Positions 32,597 to 40,551 of a DNA stretch of 45,268 nt are shown piece by piece. The notes below the pieces were generated by a model. The model did no database searches, had not been told where the DNA came from, and worked only from the letters and a program-made list of their open reading frames with translations. Location of the stretch: assembly GCA_910586515.1 (NCBI GenBank), contig CAJUGL010000024.1:1-45268 (forward strand), written 5' to 3'. A program made the position numbers and the translations under genes. Numbering within the stretch: position 1 is the stretch's first letter; each line of letters opens with the position of its first letter. This DNA is from an uncultured Acetatifactor sp. (GTDB taxonomy: Bacteria > Bacillota > Clostridia > Lachnospirales > Lachnospiraceae).

Positions 32597-33430
32597 CTAT
32601 ATCTCTACTGATTCTGCCGGGAATACGGGGCCGTCTGTGCAGATTCTGGCGTTGTTCACATAGGAATGGGGATCTTTATCTTTGGTCTTGACCACACATC
32701 CCAGGCATGCCCCAACGCCGCAGGCCATATGCTCCTCCAGGGAGATATAGGCCGGGATCCGGCGTTCCCGGGCATATTTTTTTACTGCCCTGAGCATGGG
32801 CATGGGACCGCAGGCAAATATCACATCAGCCTCCAGCTTATAATGCCCAATGGCGTCCATCACATTGCCTTTGACGCCGGCGCTGCCGTCCTCCGCTGCC
32901 ACATATACGGAAGCATATCTCTCGAACTCCTCCTTCAGAAACAGATCATCATTGCGATAGCCCAGGACCGCCTGCTTACACGCAGCCGCTGTTTCCAGTC
33001 TCTTCGCCAGCTCCAAAAGAGGAGGAATCCCGATTCCGCCGCCTATGAGAAATACTCTTTTTCCTCTTCCCGCCTCCAGGGGAAAACCATTGCCCAGCGG
33101 CCCCAGCAGCCCAAGGGAATCCCCCTCTCTGTAACCGGAGAATTCTCTGGTTCCCTCCCCGGCAACGCGGTAAACAATCCGCAGGACATTATTGCCGCCG
33201 CAGCGCTTTCGCCCGGCCCCATCCGTTTCCGAACAAGCCCCGTTCTCCTCTGGCCCTGTCTCGCAGATGCTGATGGGACGGGGGAGCAACATGCTCTTAT
33301 CCTTGGGATATATCCCCAGAAACTGTCCCGGCTTCGCCTCCGCAGCCATGGAGGTCTCTATCCGCATATCATAAATATCCGCTGCAATCTCCCTCTGAGA
33401 TAACACACGGGCTGTCTCCTTCTGCTTCAT
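32597..33430 (-). CDS. pyrK: Dihydroorotate dehydrogenase electron transfer subunit
   Basis: 277 residues, somewhat longer than the usual ~250-260. FAD-binding (RPISI), NAD-binding (FLIGGGIGIPPLLELAKRL) and the C-terminal [2Fe-2S] cluster cysteines in ACGVGACLGCVVK plus a later Cys in ARICTDGPVF are all present. A Gly/Cys-rich insertion of about 20 residues (EENGACSETDGAGRKRCGG) sits between the FAD site and the next strand and is not part of the core fold. It passes electrons from PyrD to NAD+. GGAAAGG precedes the ATG. Confidence 0.93.
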   Translation of the reverse strand: MKQKETARVLSQREIAADIYDMRIETSMAAEAKPGQFLGIYPKDKSMLLPRPISICETGPEENGACSETDGAGRKRCGGNNVLRIVYRVAGEGTREFSGYREGDSLGLLGPLGNGFPLEAGRGKRVFLIGGGIGIPPLLELAKRLETAAACKQAVLGYRNDDLFLKEEFERYASVYVAAEDGSAGVKGNVMDAIGHYKLEADVIFACGPMPMLRAVKKYARERRIPAYISLEEHMACGVGACLGCVVKTKDKDPHSYVNNARICTDGPVFPAESVEI

Positions 33431-33587
33431 CTACCCAATCCTTTCCGGTCTGCCGTCTCCGCTCTGCGGAACCAGACACTTCCTCCGGCAGTCTCCCTCT
33501 CAGCACAATATACCCGGCCGGCAGCCTCATGTCCGACTGACCGTCTGTCCGCAGCTCCGTTTGTCCTTCTTCCGTCCCGGGTGCCTG

Positions 33588-35597
33588 TCAGCAAATCCTG
33601 GTCCCTTCCGGCACGATATCATCCACAAACACCACCTGACAGCCGCAGGCATTGTTCGTTCCCGCAAGCAGCATACCTTCACTGGTGACTCCCACAAGTC
33701 GGGTGGGCTTCAGATTCGCCACCACAATGATCTTTCTGCCGATCAGCTCCTCCGGCTTGTAATACTCCTTGATGCTGGACACGATCACTCTCTCTTTGAG
33801 TCCGTCAAACAAAGTAAGCTTATAACAGCTGTGAGATTTACGGATTTCCGTACACTTCAGCACCTTGCACACCCGCAGGTCGATCTGTCTGAATTCCTCC
33901 GACGTAATCTCCTCCGCCACAGGACTTACCTCGTCCGGCTCGCCGTATTCCCGCTTTGTCTCCTCCTGAACAGGCTCTTCCTCAGGCGCCAGAGCCTCTT
34001 CCTCCTCCCGGGTAATGGGATGGGAAAAATCCAGCAGGGAGAGGAACTTGTCCTTCTCGATGGCATACAGGAACAGATAAAGCCTGGGCCCCTTCTCCTT
34101 ATTCAGCAGAAGCCGATATACATCCTTGAAAAAAGTCCCCTGCAGACTCTTCAGATTTTCGGCATCATAGCCATATATTTTCTTCGGAATTTCATACAAT
34201 TCCTTATTCAGCTCATCCAGTGTGTAATCACTTTCCGAAAGATAGGCATGAAGCATGGCCACCGCTTCCCTCTCCTTCTCGTCCAGTTCATTATAAACAG
34301 GCCAGTTCCGCACCGGACAGAGCCTGTTTACATTTTCCGGAGAGCAGTTCTCCAGCCAATACTTCGCCAGGCCAAGGCGCTCGCTGAACTCTTCCTCCTT
34401 AAAAGGCGTTCCGATTTTCTCAAATACAGTCTCCAGCATCTCTACATTGAAATCTACCACGGAACCCAGCTGCACAAGGTGGGACATGGGTACGGTATTG
34501 ATCCGCTTCTCAAACATCAGACAGCTGTTCATGATATCCCGTATATAATCGTCCGCCGTTCCGTCCAAATAGCTGCTGTACTGCTTGTCAAACTCAAAAT
34601 ACTGCCGCAAAATCCCGTCGTCAAAGCAGAAATCGAAGGCCTTTGTCGGTTCTGATTTCGCGTAGAGCCAGAGAATCACCTCCGGCTGGTAAATGTTCAG
34701 CAGTGTGGCCGGAGTCAGATTCAGGCCCGTAGAACCCGACATTTTCCCAGTGGTGCCCTTTATGCCGATAAATTCGTAGCCCTGAAAAACAGGTGCCTCA
34801 TAGTTGAAAATCTTCTTTGCGATAACCCTGCTGGTATCGTAGCTTCCCCCCGGACTGGCATGGTCTTTTCCGCCGGGTTCAAAATCTACCTGCTCATATT
34901 TCCAGCGCATGGGCCAGTCAATCTTCCAGGCAAGCTTACAATTGTAATCTTTTGTAAAATCATGCTCTCCCTCATGCCCGCATTTGCAGACATATTTTGC
35001 CTTTGTGCAGTCCTGGGAAAGAGAGGTTATCCTGGTAGTATCCCTGCCGCATTCCGGGCAGTAGATTGCCACCGGGTAGTAAGCCTCCCGCTCCCCCTCC
35101 TGGGCGTCCTGCGTCCGGAAGCTGTCCAGAATATCGAAAATCTCTCCTCTTTTCTGCAGCGCCTCAATGACATATTCCTTATACTTGCCGCTTTTATTCA
35201 TTTTGGCCTGGTAACGATAGTCCATTTTAATCCCGAATCTGCGGATGGCTTCCTCAAATTCCTTCTCGAAATATTCCGCGTAGGTAGCCTCCTCTGTGCC
35301 GAAAGGATTCGGCGCGTCCGCATAGGATGCTCCGATATATTTCTCCATGTCCTTATTGACCGCCTGCACGTTCACCGGAATCTTCCTGATTCGATCATAC
35401 TCGTCCCAGGAAAACAAAAGCTTCGCCTTCTTCCCTTTTCTCTCCAAAGCCTTTACCACAAAAAGGCTGGTCGCAATATCTCTGAAATTACCGATATGGA
35501 TGGAACCGGAGGGGCTGATGCCCGCAGCACATACATACTCCTCCTTATCCGGGTTCCTGCTGATGATTTTTTCCGCAATCTTATCTGACCAATGCAT
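33588..35597 (-). CDS. lysK: Class I lysyl-tRNA synthetase fused to a tRNA-binding domain
   Basis: 669 residues from the ATG at 35597 (AAAGGAG nine bases upstream). Residues 1 to about 535 are an archaeal-type class I LysRS: HIGH motif ISPSGSIHIGN, a zinc insert with CPECGRDTTR and CKCGHEGEHD, substrate motif GGKDHASPGGSYDTS, and the KMSKS equivalent KMSGSTG. After an acidic linker (EEEALAPEEEPVQEE), residues about 565-669 are a Trbp111/EMAP-II OB-fold (FRQIDLRVCKVL, then VVANLKPTRLVG and SEGMLLAG), as at the C-terminus of MetRS. It charges tRNA-Lys; the added domain probably raises tRNA affinity. Class I LysRS is a minority form in bacteria. Whether a class II LysS is also present cannot be seen here. 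Confidence 0.9.
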   Translation of the reverse strand: MHWSDKIAEKIISRNPDKEEYVCAAGISPSGSIHIGNFRDIATSLFVVKALERKGKKAKLLFSWDEYDRIRKIPVNVQAVNKDMEKYIGASYADAPNPFGTEEATYAEYFEKEFEEAIRRFGIKMDYRYQAKMNKSGKYKEYVIEALQKRGEIFDILDSFRTQDAQEGEREAYYPVAIYCPECGRDTTRITSLSQDCTKAKYVCKCGHEGEHDFTKDYNCKLAWKIDWPMRWKYEQVDFEPGGKDHASPGGSYDTSRVIAKKIFNYEAPVFQGYEFIGIKGTTGKMSGSTGLNLTPATLLNIYQPEVILWLYAKSEPTKAFDFCFDDGILRQYFEFDKQYSSYLDGTADDYIRDIMNSCLMFEKRINTVPMSHLVQLGSVVDFNVEMLETVFEKIGTPFKEEEFSERLGLAKYWLENCSPENVNRLCPVRNWPVYNELDEKEREAVAMLHAYLSESDYTLDELNKELYEIPKKIYGYDAENLKSLQGTFFKDVYRLLLNKEKGPRLYLFLYAIEKDKFLSLLDFSHPITREEEEALAPEEEPVQEETKREYGEPDEVSPVAEEITSEEFRQIDLRVCKVLKCTEIRKSHSCYKLTLFDGLKERVIVSSIKEYYKPEELIGRKIIVVANLKPTRLVGVTSEGMLLAGTNNACGCQVVFVDDIVPEGTRIC

Positions 35598-35628
35598 ATT
35601 TATATACTCCTTTGAATTATTGGTAGTA

Positions 35629-35657
35629 ATTATACAATATACCATAACCAAAGTCAA
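35629..35657 (-). promoter_or_regulatory. Consensus promoter for the LysRS gene
   Basis: Minus strand TTGACT (35652-35657), 17-base spacer, TATAAT (35629-35634). Only about 25 bases separate the start point from the ATG, leaving no room for a T-box leader. Confidence 0.8.
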
Positions 35658-35710
35658 TTATACCTTCATCTTCATCACGTTATTGAGAGGCACCTGCGGA
35701 CTGCAACCTT

Positions 35711-36118
35711 CTATTCAAAGGTAACTGTCTGCTCCAGGTACTCCGTTTTGATCACAATATAAGGATACGATGGTGTCCGATTGTCCTTTTCCGCCGCCTC
35801 CGGCCCCAGAAGGCTGGTACTGACGCAGATATTGGCATCCGTCAGGTATAGTTCATTCACGGCAATGCTGTATCCCCCTGTTTCCTGCTCTCCGTACCCG
35901 ATGCAGATATACAGATTCGCATTGTCCGTGTATGTAATCTGAAAGGGCGCCGCTTTCTTTTCTCCGATGATGGCGGCCAGCTGCTCAGGTATCTTTTCTT
36001 CGCTGAGAACCGTAAAATCCAGATCCCTCAGCTTGATTTTCTCCTCACTAAGCATGGCGCATGCCGCCAACATCGCCATACAGACAGCTAAGATTCCGCA
36101 GCACAATAATTTTTTCAA
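35711..36118 (-). CDS. PrcB-domain lipoprotein
   Basis: 135 residues starting at TTG (36118), which has GTGAGG seven bases upstream and no better start nearby. A lipoprotein signal (LLCCGILAVCMAMLAAC) is followed by a domain matching the PrcB C-terminal pattern: GYGEQETGGYSIAVNELYLTD and later PSYPYIVIKTEY. PrcB-like proteins were first noted with a subtilisin-type protease complex; no protease gene is adjacent. It should be a small surface lipoprotein, with its exact partner unknown. Confidence 0.75.
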   Translation of the reverse strand: MKKLLCCGILAVCMAMLAACAMLSEEKIKLRDLDFTVLSEEKIPEQLAAIIGEKKAAPFQITYTDNANLYICIGYGEQETGGYSIAVNELYLTDANICVSTSLLGPEAAEKDNRTPSYPYIVIKTEYLEQTVTFE

Positions 36119-36171
36119 TGGTAAACCTCACAAATATTTTTGAATTTTACTCTATTCTATGTACAGTTATG

Positions 36172-36333
36172 ATTTTCTATGCTAGAATAGGGAAGATTGG
36201 AATTTTCATGCAAAATACGCTGGAAAACACCTCATAGATCTACCCGTGGACAGTAACGGAAAATTGTTCTGCGCATAAAGGCTGCCGCATTTATGCAGAA
36301 CAATATTAAGGAAAAGGGAAAGAGGCTTATATT
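36172..36333 (+). promoter_or_regulatory. plsC 5' region with extended -10 and long hairpin
   Basis: A possible extended -10 element (TATGCTAGAAT, 36178-36188) is followed by a leader. ATTGTTCTGC and CATAAA (36263-36279) pair with TTTATG and CAGAACAAT (36290-36304), about 15 pairs with one bulged base around a ten-base loop, 30 bases before the plsC ATG. No T-run follows, so an RNA stability or translation control element is more likely than a terminator. Confidence 0.5.
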
Positions 36334-37101
36334 ATGATTCGTTTTATTTTAGTGGTAATTTTCGTGCTCTCGTTCTTGATCCTCAGTATACCGATTCTAT
36401 TAGTTGAATGGCTTGTCGGAAAGAAAAATCCCGTTCTCAGGGATCGGAGTTCCAAGGCAGTGATCGGATGGGCCTTTCGTTGTATCACCTTTATTTCAGG
36501 AACAAAGCTGATCGTCAGAGGACAGGAGCATATTCCCGGGGACAACGCGGCTCTGTTCGTGGGCAACCACCGGAGTTATTTTGATATCGTGCTTTCCTAT
36601 TCCCTTTTTCCGGGAATCACCGGCTATATTGCCAAAAAAGAAATGCTGCGCTATCCCCTTCTGCGGGACTGGATGCGGAATATCCACTGCCTGTTTCTGG
36701 ACCGAGACAATATCAAAGAAGGCCTGAAGACCATACTGAAAGGTGTGGAAGAGGTAAAAAGCGGGGTATCCATGTGCATTTTTCCGGAGGGTACCCGCAA
36801 CAAAGTCAATGACACGTTTCTGCCCTTCCGGGAAGGCAGCTTCAAGATCGCCGAAAAGGGCGGGGTTCCCGTGGTACCCATGACCATCGTAAACTCCGCC
36901 GGCATTTTTGAGGATCATCTGCCCCTGATTCGCAGAGCCACGGTGATCATAGAATTTGGGGAGCCTATTTATATTAACGATCTGGACAAAGGCCTGAAAA
37001 AGTCTCTGGGCGCCCATGTAAGCGGAATCATCGCCGAAAACTATTTTAAAATAAAAGAAGAACTGCCTGAAGTCAGGTCTGCAGGGGCAGCTTTACGGTA
37101 A
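36334..37101 (+). CDS. plsC: 1-acyl-sn-glycerol-3-phosphate acyltransferase
   Basis: 255 residues. An N-terminal hydrophobic segment (FILVVIFVLSFLILSIPILL) anchors it in the membrane. The acyltransferase motifs are NHRSYFD (HX4D, His79/Asp84), then FLDRDNIKEG, FPEGTRNK and the V.P.T region VVPMTIVN. It adds the second acyl chain to make phosphatidic acid. GAAAGAGG precedes the ATG. Its last 29 bases overlap the 3' end of the convergent histidine kinase gene. Confidence 0.93.
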   Translation: MIRFILVVIFVLSFLILSIPILLVEWLVGKKNPVLRDRSSKAVIGWAFRCITFISGTKLIVRGQEHIPGDNAALFVGNHRSYFDIVLSYSLFPGITGYIAKKEMLRYPLLRDWMRNIHCLFLDRDNIKEGLKTILKGVEEVKSGVSMCIFPEGTRNKVNDTFLPFREGSFKIAEKGGVPVVPMTIVNSAGIFEDHLPLIRRATVIIEFGEPIYINDLDKGLKKSLGAHVSGIIAENYFKIKEELPEVRSAGAALR

Positions 37102-38239
37102 AGATAGTTTTCTCGTCCTCACTCTTCGCCGTGATTGTGCCTCCGTGGAGATGCACAATCTCCCTGGCGATGGCCAGTCCCAGACCGGCCCCCCCGCTGT
37201 TGGTGGAACGAGCCTCGTCCAGGCGAAAGAATTTCTCAAAGATGGATTCCAGCTTCTGTGCAGGAATAGTCTTCCCTCTGTTGGAAAAAGCAATGTACAC
37301 CCAATCCTCTATCACCCTGCAGACTACCCGAATAGCCGTATCCGGATAGCTGTAAGCCACGGCGTTCTTCAGAATATTGTTAAACACTCTCGCCAGCTTC
37401 TCCCCGTCTCCGTGAACCGTAATACCTGTCCCTTCTCCGGAAGAATTCCCCAGCGTCAGTTTTATGGTATTCCTGTGGGCATTTAAAATCGGGTAGAACT
37501 CGTCGGTCATCTGAACCAGCATAAAATCAATATCCACTGTCTCCTTTTCCAGAACAATCTGCTGCAGATTATAGCGCGTAATCTCGAAAAATTCGTTGAT
37601 CAGCTTTTCCAGCCGCAAAGCCTTGTCCAACGTAATGTGCACATATTTCTCCTTCTGCGCCTCCGGCATATCCGAAGCCTCATCCAGCAGGCTCAGATAA
37701 CCCACCACTGAAGTCAGAGGAGTTTTCAGATCATGGGCAAGATAAGTTATCAGATCGCTTTTCCTGCCCTCTTCCTCCCTGTACAGCTGTTCCTGACGCT
37801 GCATGGCCGCCTTGATTTCCGCCATCTGAAGCGATATCTCCACATACTCCGGCGGAAAGACCTCCGACGCCTCCCGATCATGCTTCATAAAGTCTCCGAT
37901 CATCAGTCCTGCGGAGCGGATCACCGCCCTTTCCCGTCTGGACGCATAGAGCACGGACACCAGCCGAATTACTACCGTCAAAACAACAGCCCCCACCAAA
38001 AACGCCCTGAAGACAAATTCCTTCAATTTGGACCATCTGATGTTAGTAACGGCATAGCTGTCCTGCCCGTCCGCCACGGCCTCCCATTCATGGTATATAT
38101 AATTGCGGTCAAACCACTCCCGCACAAAACCGTTCATGACCTGGTCCAGCATCAGATACAGAAAATTACACAGCAGCAACCCTCCCGCTACAATGATCAC
38201 CGTGATAACAGCCCTCTTTACCGCCCTGTTAACCTTCAA
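37073..38239 (-). CDS. VanS-like sensor histidine kinase
   Basis: The frame is open to an ATG at 38287 (404 aa), which would overlap the regulator by 59 bases. The TTG at 38239 (MKVNRAVKRAV) overlaps the regulator's last codons and is an equally good start; I prefer it. It has two transmembrane helices (ITVIIVAGGLLLCNFLYLML; FRAFLVGAVVLTVVIRLVSV) around a short outside loop, an H-box YLAHDLKTPLTSVVGYLSLL with the phosphorylated His, N-box NNILKNAVAYS, and G-boxes ending GGAGLGLAIAREIV. Overall it resembles VanS/PhoR-type kinases. Its gene is the last of the ddl-murF-regulator-kinase run, suggesting cell envelope signalling; the ligand is unknown. Confidence 0.88.
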   Translation of the reverse strand: MKVNRAVKRAVITVIIVAGGLLLCNFLYLMLDQVMNGFVREWFDRNYIYHEWEAVADGQDSYAVTNIRWSKLKEFVFRAFLVGAVVLTVVIRLVSVLYASRRERAVIRSAGLMIGDFMKHDREASEVFPPEYVEISLQMAEIKAAMQRQEQLYREEEGRKSDLITYLAHDLKTPLTSVVGYLSLLDEASDMPEAQKEKYVHITLDKALRLEKLINEFFEITRYNLQQIVLEKETVDIDFMLVQMTDEFYPILNAHRNTIKLTLGNSSGEGTGITVHGDGEKLARVFNNILKNAVAYSYPDTAIRVVCRVIEDWVYIAFSNRGKTIPAQKLESIFEKFFRLDEARSTNSGGAGLGLAIAREIVHLHGGTITAKSEDEKTIFTVKLPLQT

Positions 38240-38924
38240 TTTTGTATCCGCACCCCCAGACCGTCTTGATATACTTTGGATTTTCAAAGGAGTCTCCCAT
38301 CTTTTCCCGCAGATGCCGAATATGTACCGTGATCGTATTATTGTTCTTGGTGTAGTATTCTTCCTCCCAGATCAGATGAAACAATTCCTCCGCGCTGACC
38401 ACCTCTCCTCTGCGCTGGCAGAGAATGCGGAGAATGGAGAATTCCGTGGGCGTCAGATTCAAGGGCTTTTCGTTTAACAGGCATTCATGGGTTTTGCTGT
38501 TCAGCACCAGCCCGGACACAGCCAGCACATCCTCCTGCACGCTCCCGGTATTATACCTTTTGTAGCGCCGCAGCTGCGCCTTCACTCTGGCCACCAGCTC
38601 CAGAGGCAGAAAAGGCTTTGTGATATAATCGTCCGCCCCCATGGTCAGACCGTTGATCTTGTCCACTTCTCCGTCCTTTGCCGTCAGCATGATAATCGGA
38701 TAATTATGCCTTTCCCTGATTTTGCGGCAGATTTCAAGCCCGCTGACGCCCGGCATCATAATGTCCAGAACAGCCAAATCCAGATCAGATTCCTCCTCCG
38801 CAGCCCGCAGAGCCTCCGCGCCGTCATAGAACTTCAGCACACGGAAATCCTCGTTTCCCAGATACAGTTCCACAAGGTCGGCAATCTCCTTTTCATCATC
38901 GGCTATCAATATCTTTTCTTTCAT
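38229..38924 (-). CDS. VanR-like OmpR-family response regulator
   Basis: 231 residues from the ATG at 38924 (MKEKILIADDEKEI), preceded by GGGGA; 19 further codons are open upstream. The receiver domain has the acidic pair DDE, phospho-acceptor Asp in VLDIMMPG, conserved Thr in MLTAKDG and Lys in TKPF. The C-terminal winged helix is of OmpR/VanR type (TPTEFSILRILCQRRGEVVS, then VHIRHLREKMGD). An 11-bp direct repeat upstream (38988-39005) is a plausible binding site, pointing to autoregulation. Confidence 0.93.
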   Translation of the reverse strand: MKEKILIADDEKEIADLVELYLGNEDFRVLKFYDGAEALRAAEEESDLDLAVLDIMMPGVSGLEICRKIRERHNYPIIMLTAKDGEVDKINGLTMGADDYITKPFLPLELVARVKAQLRRYKRYNTGSVQEDVLAVSGLVLNSKTHECLLNEKPLNLTPTEFSILRILCQRRGEVVSAEELFHLIWEEEYYTKNNNTITVHIRHLREKMGDSFENPKYIKTVWGCGYKIEG

Positions 38925-38957
38925 TTTCCCCAAATCATCCCTTCCCGCCGTTCCTTT

Positions 38958-39005
38958 ATCATATCCTAAAAAACATAACAATTCGTTAAGATTTTATAAA
39001 GATTT
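38958..39005 (-). promoter_or_regulatory. Candidate autoregulatory site and promoter of the two-component pair
   Basis: On the minus strand AAATCTT occurs twice with starts exactly 11 bases apart (38999-39005 and 38988-38994), the repeat spacing bound by OmpR/PhoB-type dimers. A -10 TATGAT (38958-38963) follows with no good -35, as expected for an activator-dependent promoter. The site overlaps the 3' end of murF. Confidence 0.45.
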
Positions 39006-40499
39006 ATCCGGCGTTTCCTCCCGTAAAAATTTCACCACATCTGCAAAATGCAGGTCATGGGAGGCTTTGACAAGAACGCTGCTGCCCTCCGGCGCCAGGC
39101 TCTCCCGCTCCCCCCGCAAGGCCTCCAGCAGACTTTCTGTATCCGGAAACCAGAACGTCTCCATGCGGTCACCTGCATGCGCCCTGGCCTCCCGATACAT
39201 ATGGCGGGATTCCTCACCCACGCACACAATCCGGTCAATTCCCAGCTTTGCCGCCAATACACCAATCTCCCCGTGGTATCTGTCGGATTCACTGCCGAGA
39301 TTCAGCATATCTCCCAGAATCGCTGCCTTTTCCGTATCCGCCATGGCCAACAATTCCACTGCTGCCTTCACGGATGCAGGATTTGCGTTATAACAATCAT
39401 CAATAATCGTATTGCGGGACGTGCGGATAATATTGGTCCGTCCGCTGACGGCAGACACCCCAGCCATGCCGGCGGCGATCTCCTCTCCTGTCAGTCCCAG
39501 CAAATTTGCCACGCACGCGGCGGCGGCGGCATTCAGCACCATATGTTCGCCGGGCAGGGGAATGCGGACGGATATCCTTGTCTCCCGGGCAGACCCTCTC
39601 ATTACCAGCACAGCCTCGCTGCCCAGAAGCCCTTTTCCCTCTATGTCCGCCATAAGCACCTCCGCCTGAGCATTGTCTCCCAGTCCGAAGAAATGCGGCC
39701 TGCGCCCCTTGATTTCCCCCAGTCCGCTCAATATATCGTCCTCGGCATTCAGACAGATTCTGCCCTCCTCTGCCATAAAATCAAAAATCTCAGACTTGGC
39801 CCGCAGAATGCCTTCTCTGTCAATCAGGTTGTTCAGATGACTCTGTCCGATATTGGTAATAACGCACACATCCGGACGCACCATCCTGCTTAAACGGTGC
39901 ATCTCGCCGAAGTCACTGATTCCCATTTCCACCACCGCGATTTCATGTTCACTCCGGATGCGCAGCAGGGTCAGCGGTACCCCGATCTCATTGTTGAAAT
40001 TACCTTCTGTCTTTAGAACGCTGTACTTCTCCCCCAGCACTCCCGCGATAAATTCCTTGGTGCTGGTCTTGCCCGAACTGCCGGTTATCCCCACTGTCTT
40101 CACCGCCAGTTTCTTCCTATATGCCTCTGCAATATCCCGCAGGGCGCGAAGCGTATCTTCCACCAATACATAGCAGCCCCATCCGCAGCCTGCCTGCTTC
40201 CCCGCTTCCCCGGAATTCTCCTGGGCTGCCGTCTTCTCTGATTTGCCATACTCCGCAGCCACCTGTTGGGGTGTCCTGGCTGTCACCGCCAGTATGGCTC
40301 CCCTGGCAAACGCCCCCTCAATAAACGCATGCCCATCCACCCGTTCACCCGGCACAGCGATAAACACACCCCCGGGTTCCACCAACCGGGAATCTATGAC
40401 TACAGAACTGACACTGCTGTCACCGTCTGCAGAATCTCCCTGCACTACCAGCTTTCCCCCACAGGCCTCCGCAATCTCTCTTATTGTCAAATCCATCAT
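38994..40499 (-). CDS. murF: UDP-MurNAc-tripeptide--D-alanyl-D-alanine ligase
   Basis: 501 residues from the first of two adjacent ATGs at 40499, ten bases after GGGAG; the frame is open to 40565 without a start site. A MurE/MurF ligase with ATP-binding GITGSSGKTSTKEFIAGVL, the NNEIGVPLTLL region, EMGISDFGEMHRL, and late DDCYNANPASVKAAVELL. It joins the D-Ala-D-Ala made by Ddl, encoded 52 bases upstream, to the UDP-MurNAc tripeptide. It carries an insertion of about 25 residues before VEDTLRAL (KTAAQENSGEAGKQAG). Confidence 0.95.
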   Translation of the reverse strand: MMDLTIREIAEACGGKLVVQGDSADGDSSVSSVVIDSRLVEPGGVFIAVPGERVDGHAFIEGAFARGAILAVTARTPQQVAAEYGKSEKTAAQENSGEAGKQAGCGWGCYVLVEDTLRALRDIAEAYRKKLAVKTVGITGSSGKTSTKEFIAGVLGEKYSVLKTEGNFNNEIGVPLTLLRIRSEHEIAVVEMGISDFGEMHRLSRMVRPDVCVITNIGQSHLNNLIDREGILRAKSEIFDFMAEEGRICLNAEDDILSGLGEIKGRRPHFFGLGDNAQAEVLMADIEGKGLLGSEAVLVMRGSARETRISVRIPLPGEHMVLNAAAAACVANLLGLTGEEIAAGMAGVSAVSGRTNIIRTSRNTIIDDCYNANPASVKAAVELLAMADTEKAAILGDMLNLGSESDRYHGEIGVLAAKLGIDRIVCVGEESRHMYREARAHAGDRMETFWFPDTESLLEALRGERESLAPEGSSVLVKASHDLHFADVVKFLREETPDKSL

Positions 40500-40551
40500 A
40501 TTTAAAATGCTCCCTTTTGTTTTATGTATCCGTCTGACCGACATATCGGCT

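Noticed and set aside
33588..35597. Methionyl-tRNA synthetase call
   Set aside because: Only the C-terminal tRNA-binding domain is MetRS-like; the core carries class I LysRS motifs such as GGKDHASPGGSYD and KMSGS.
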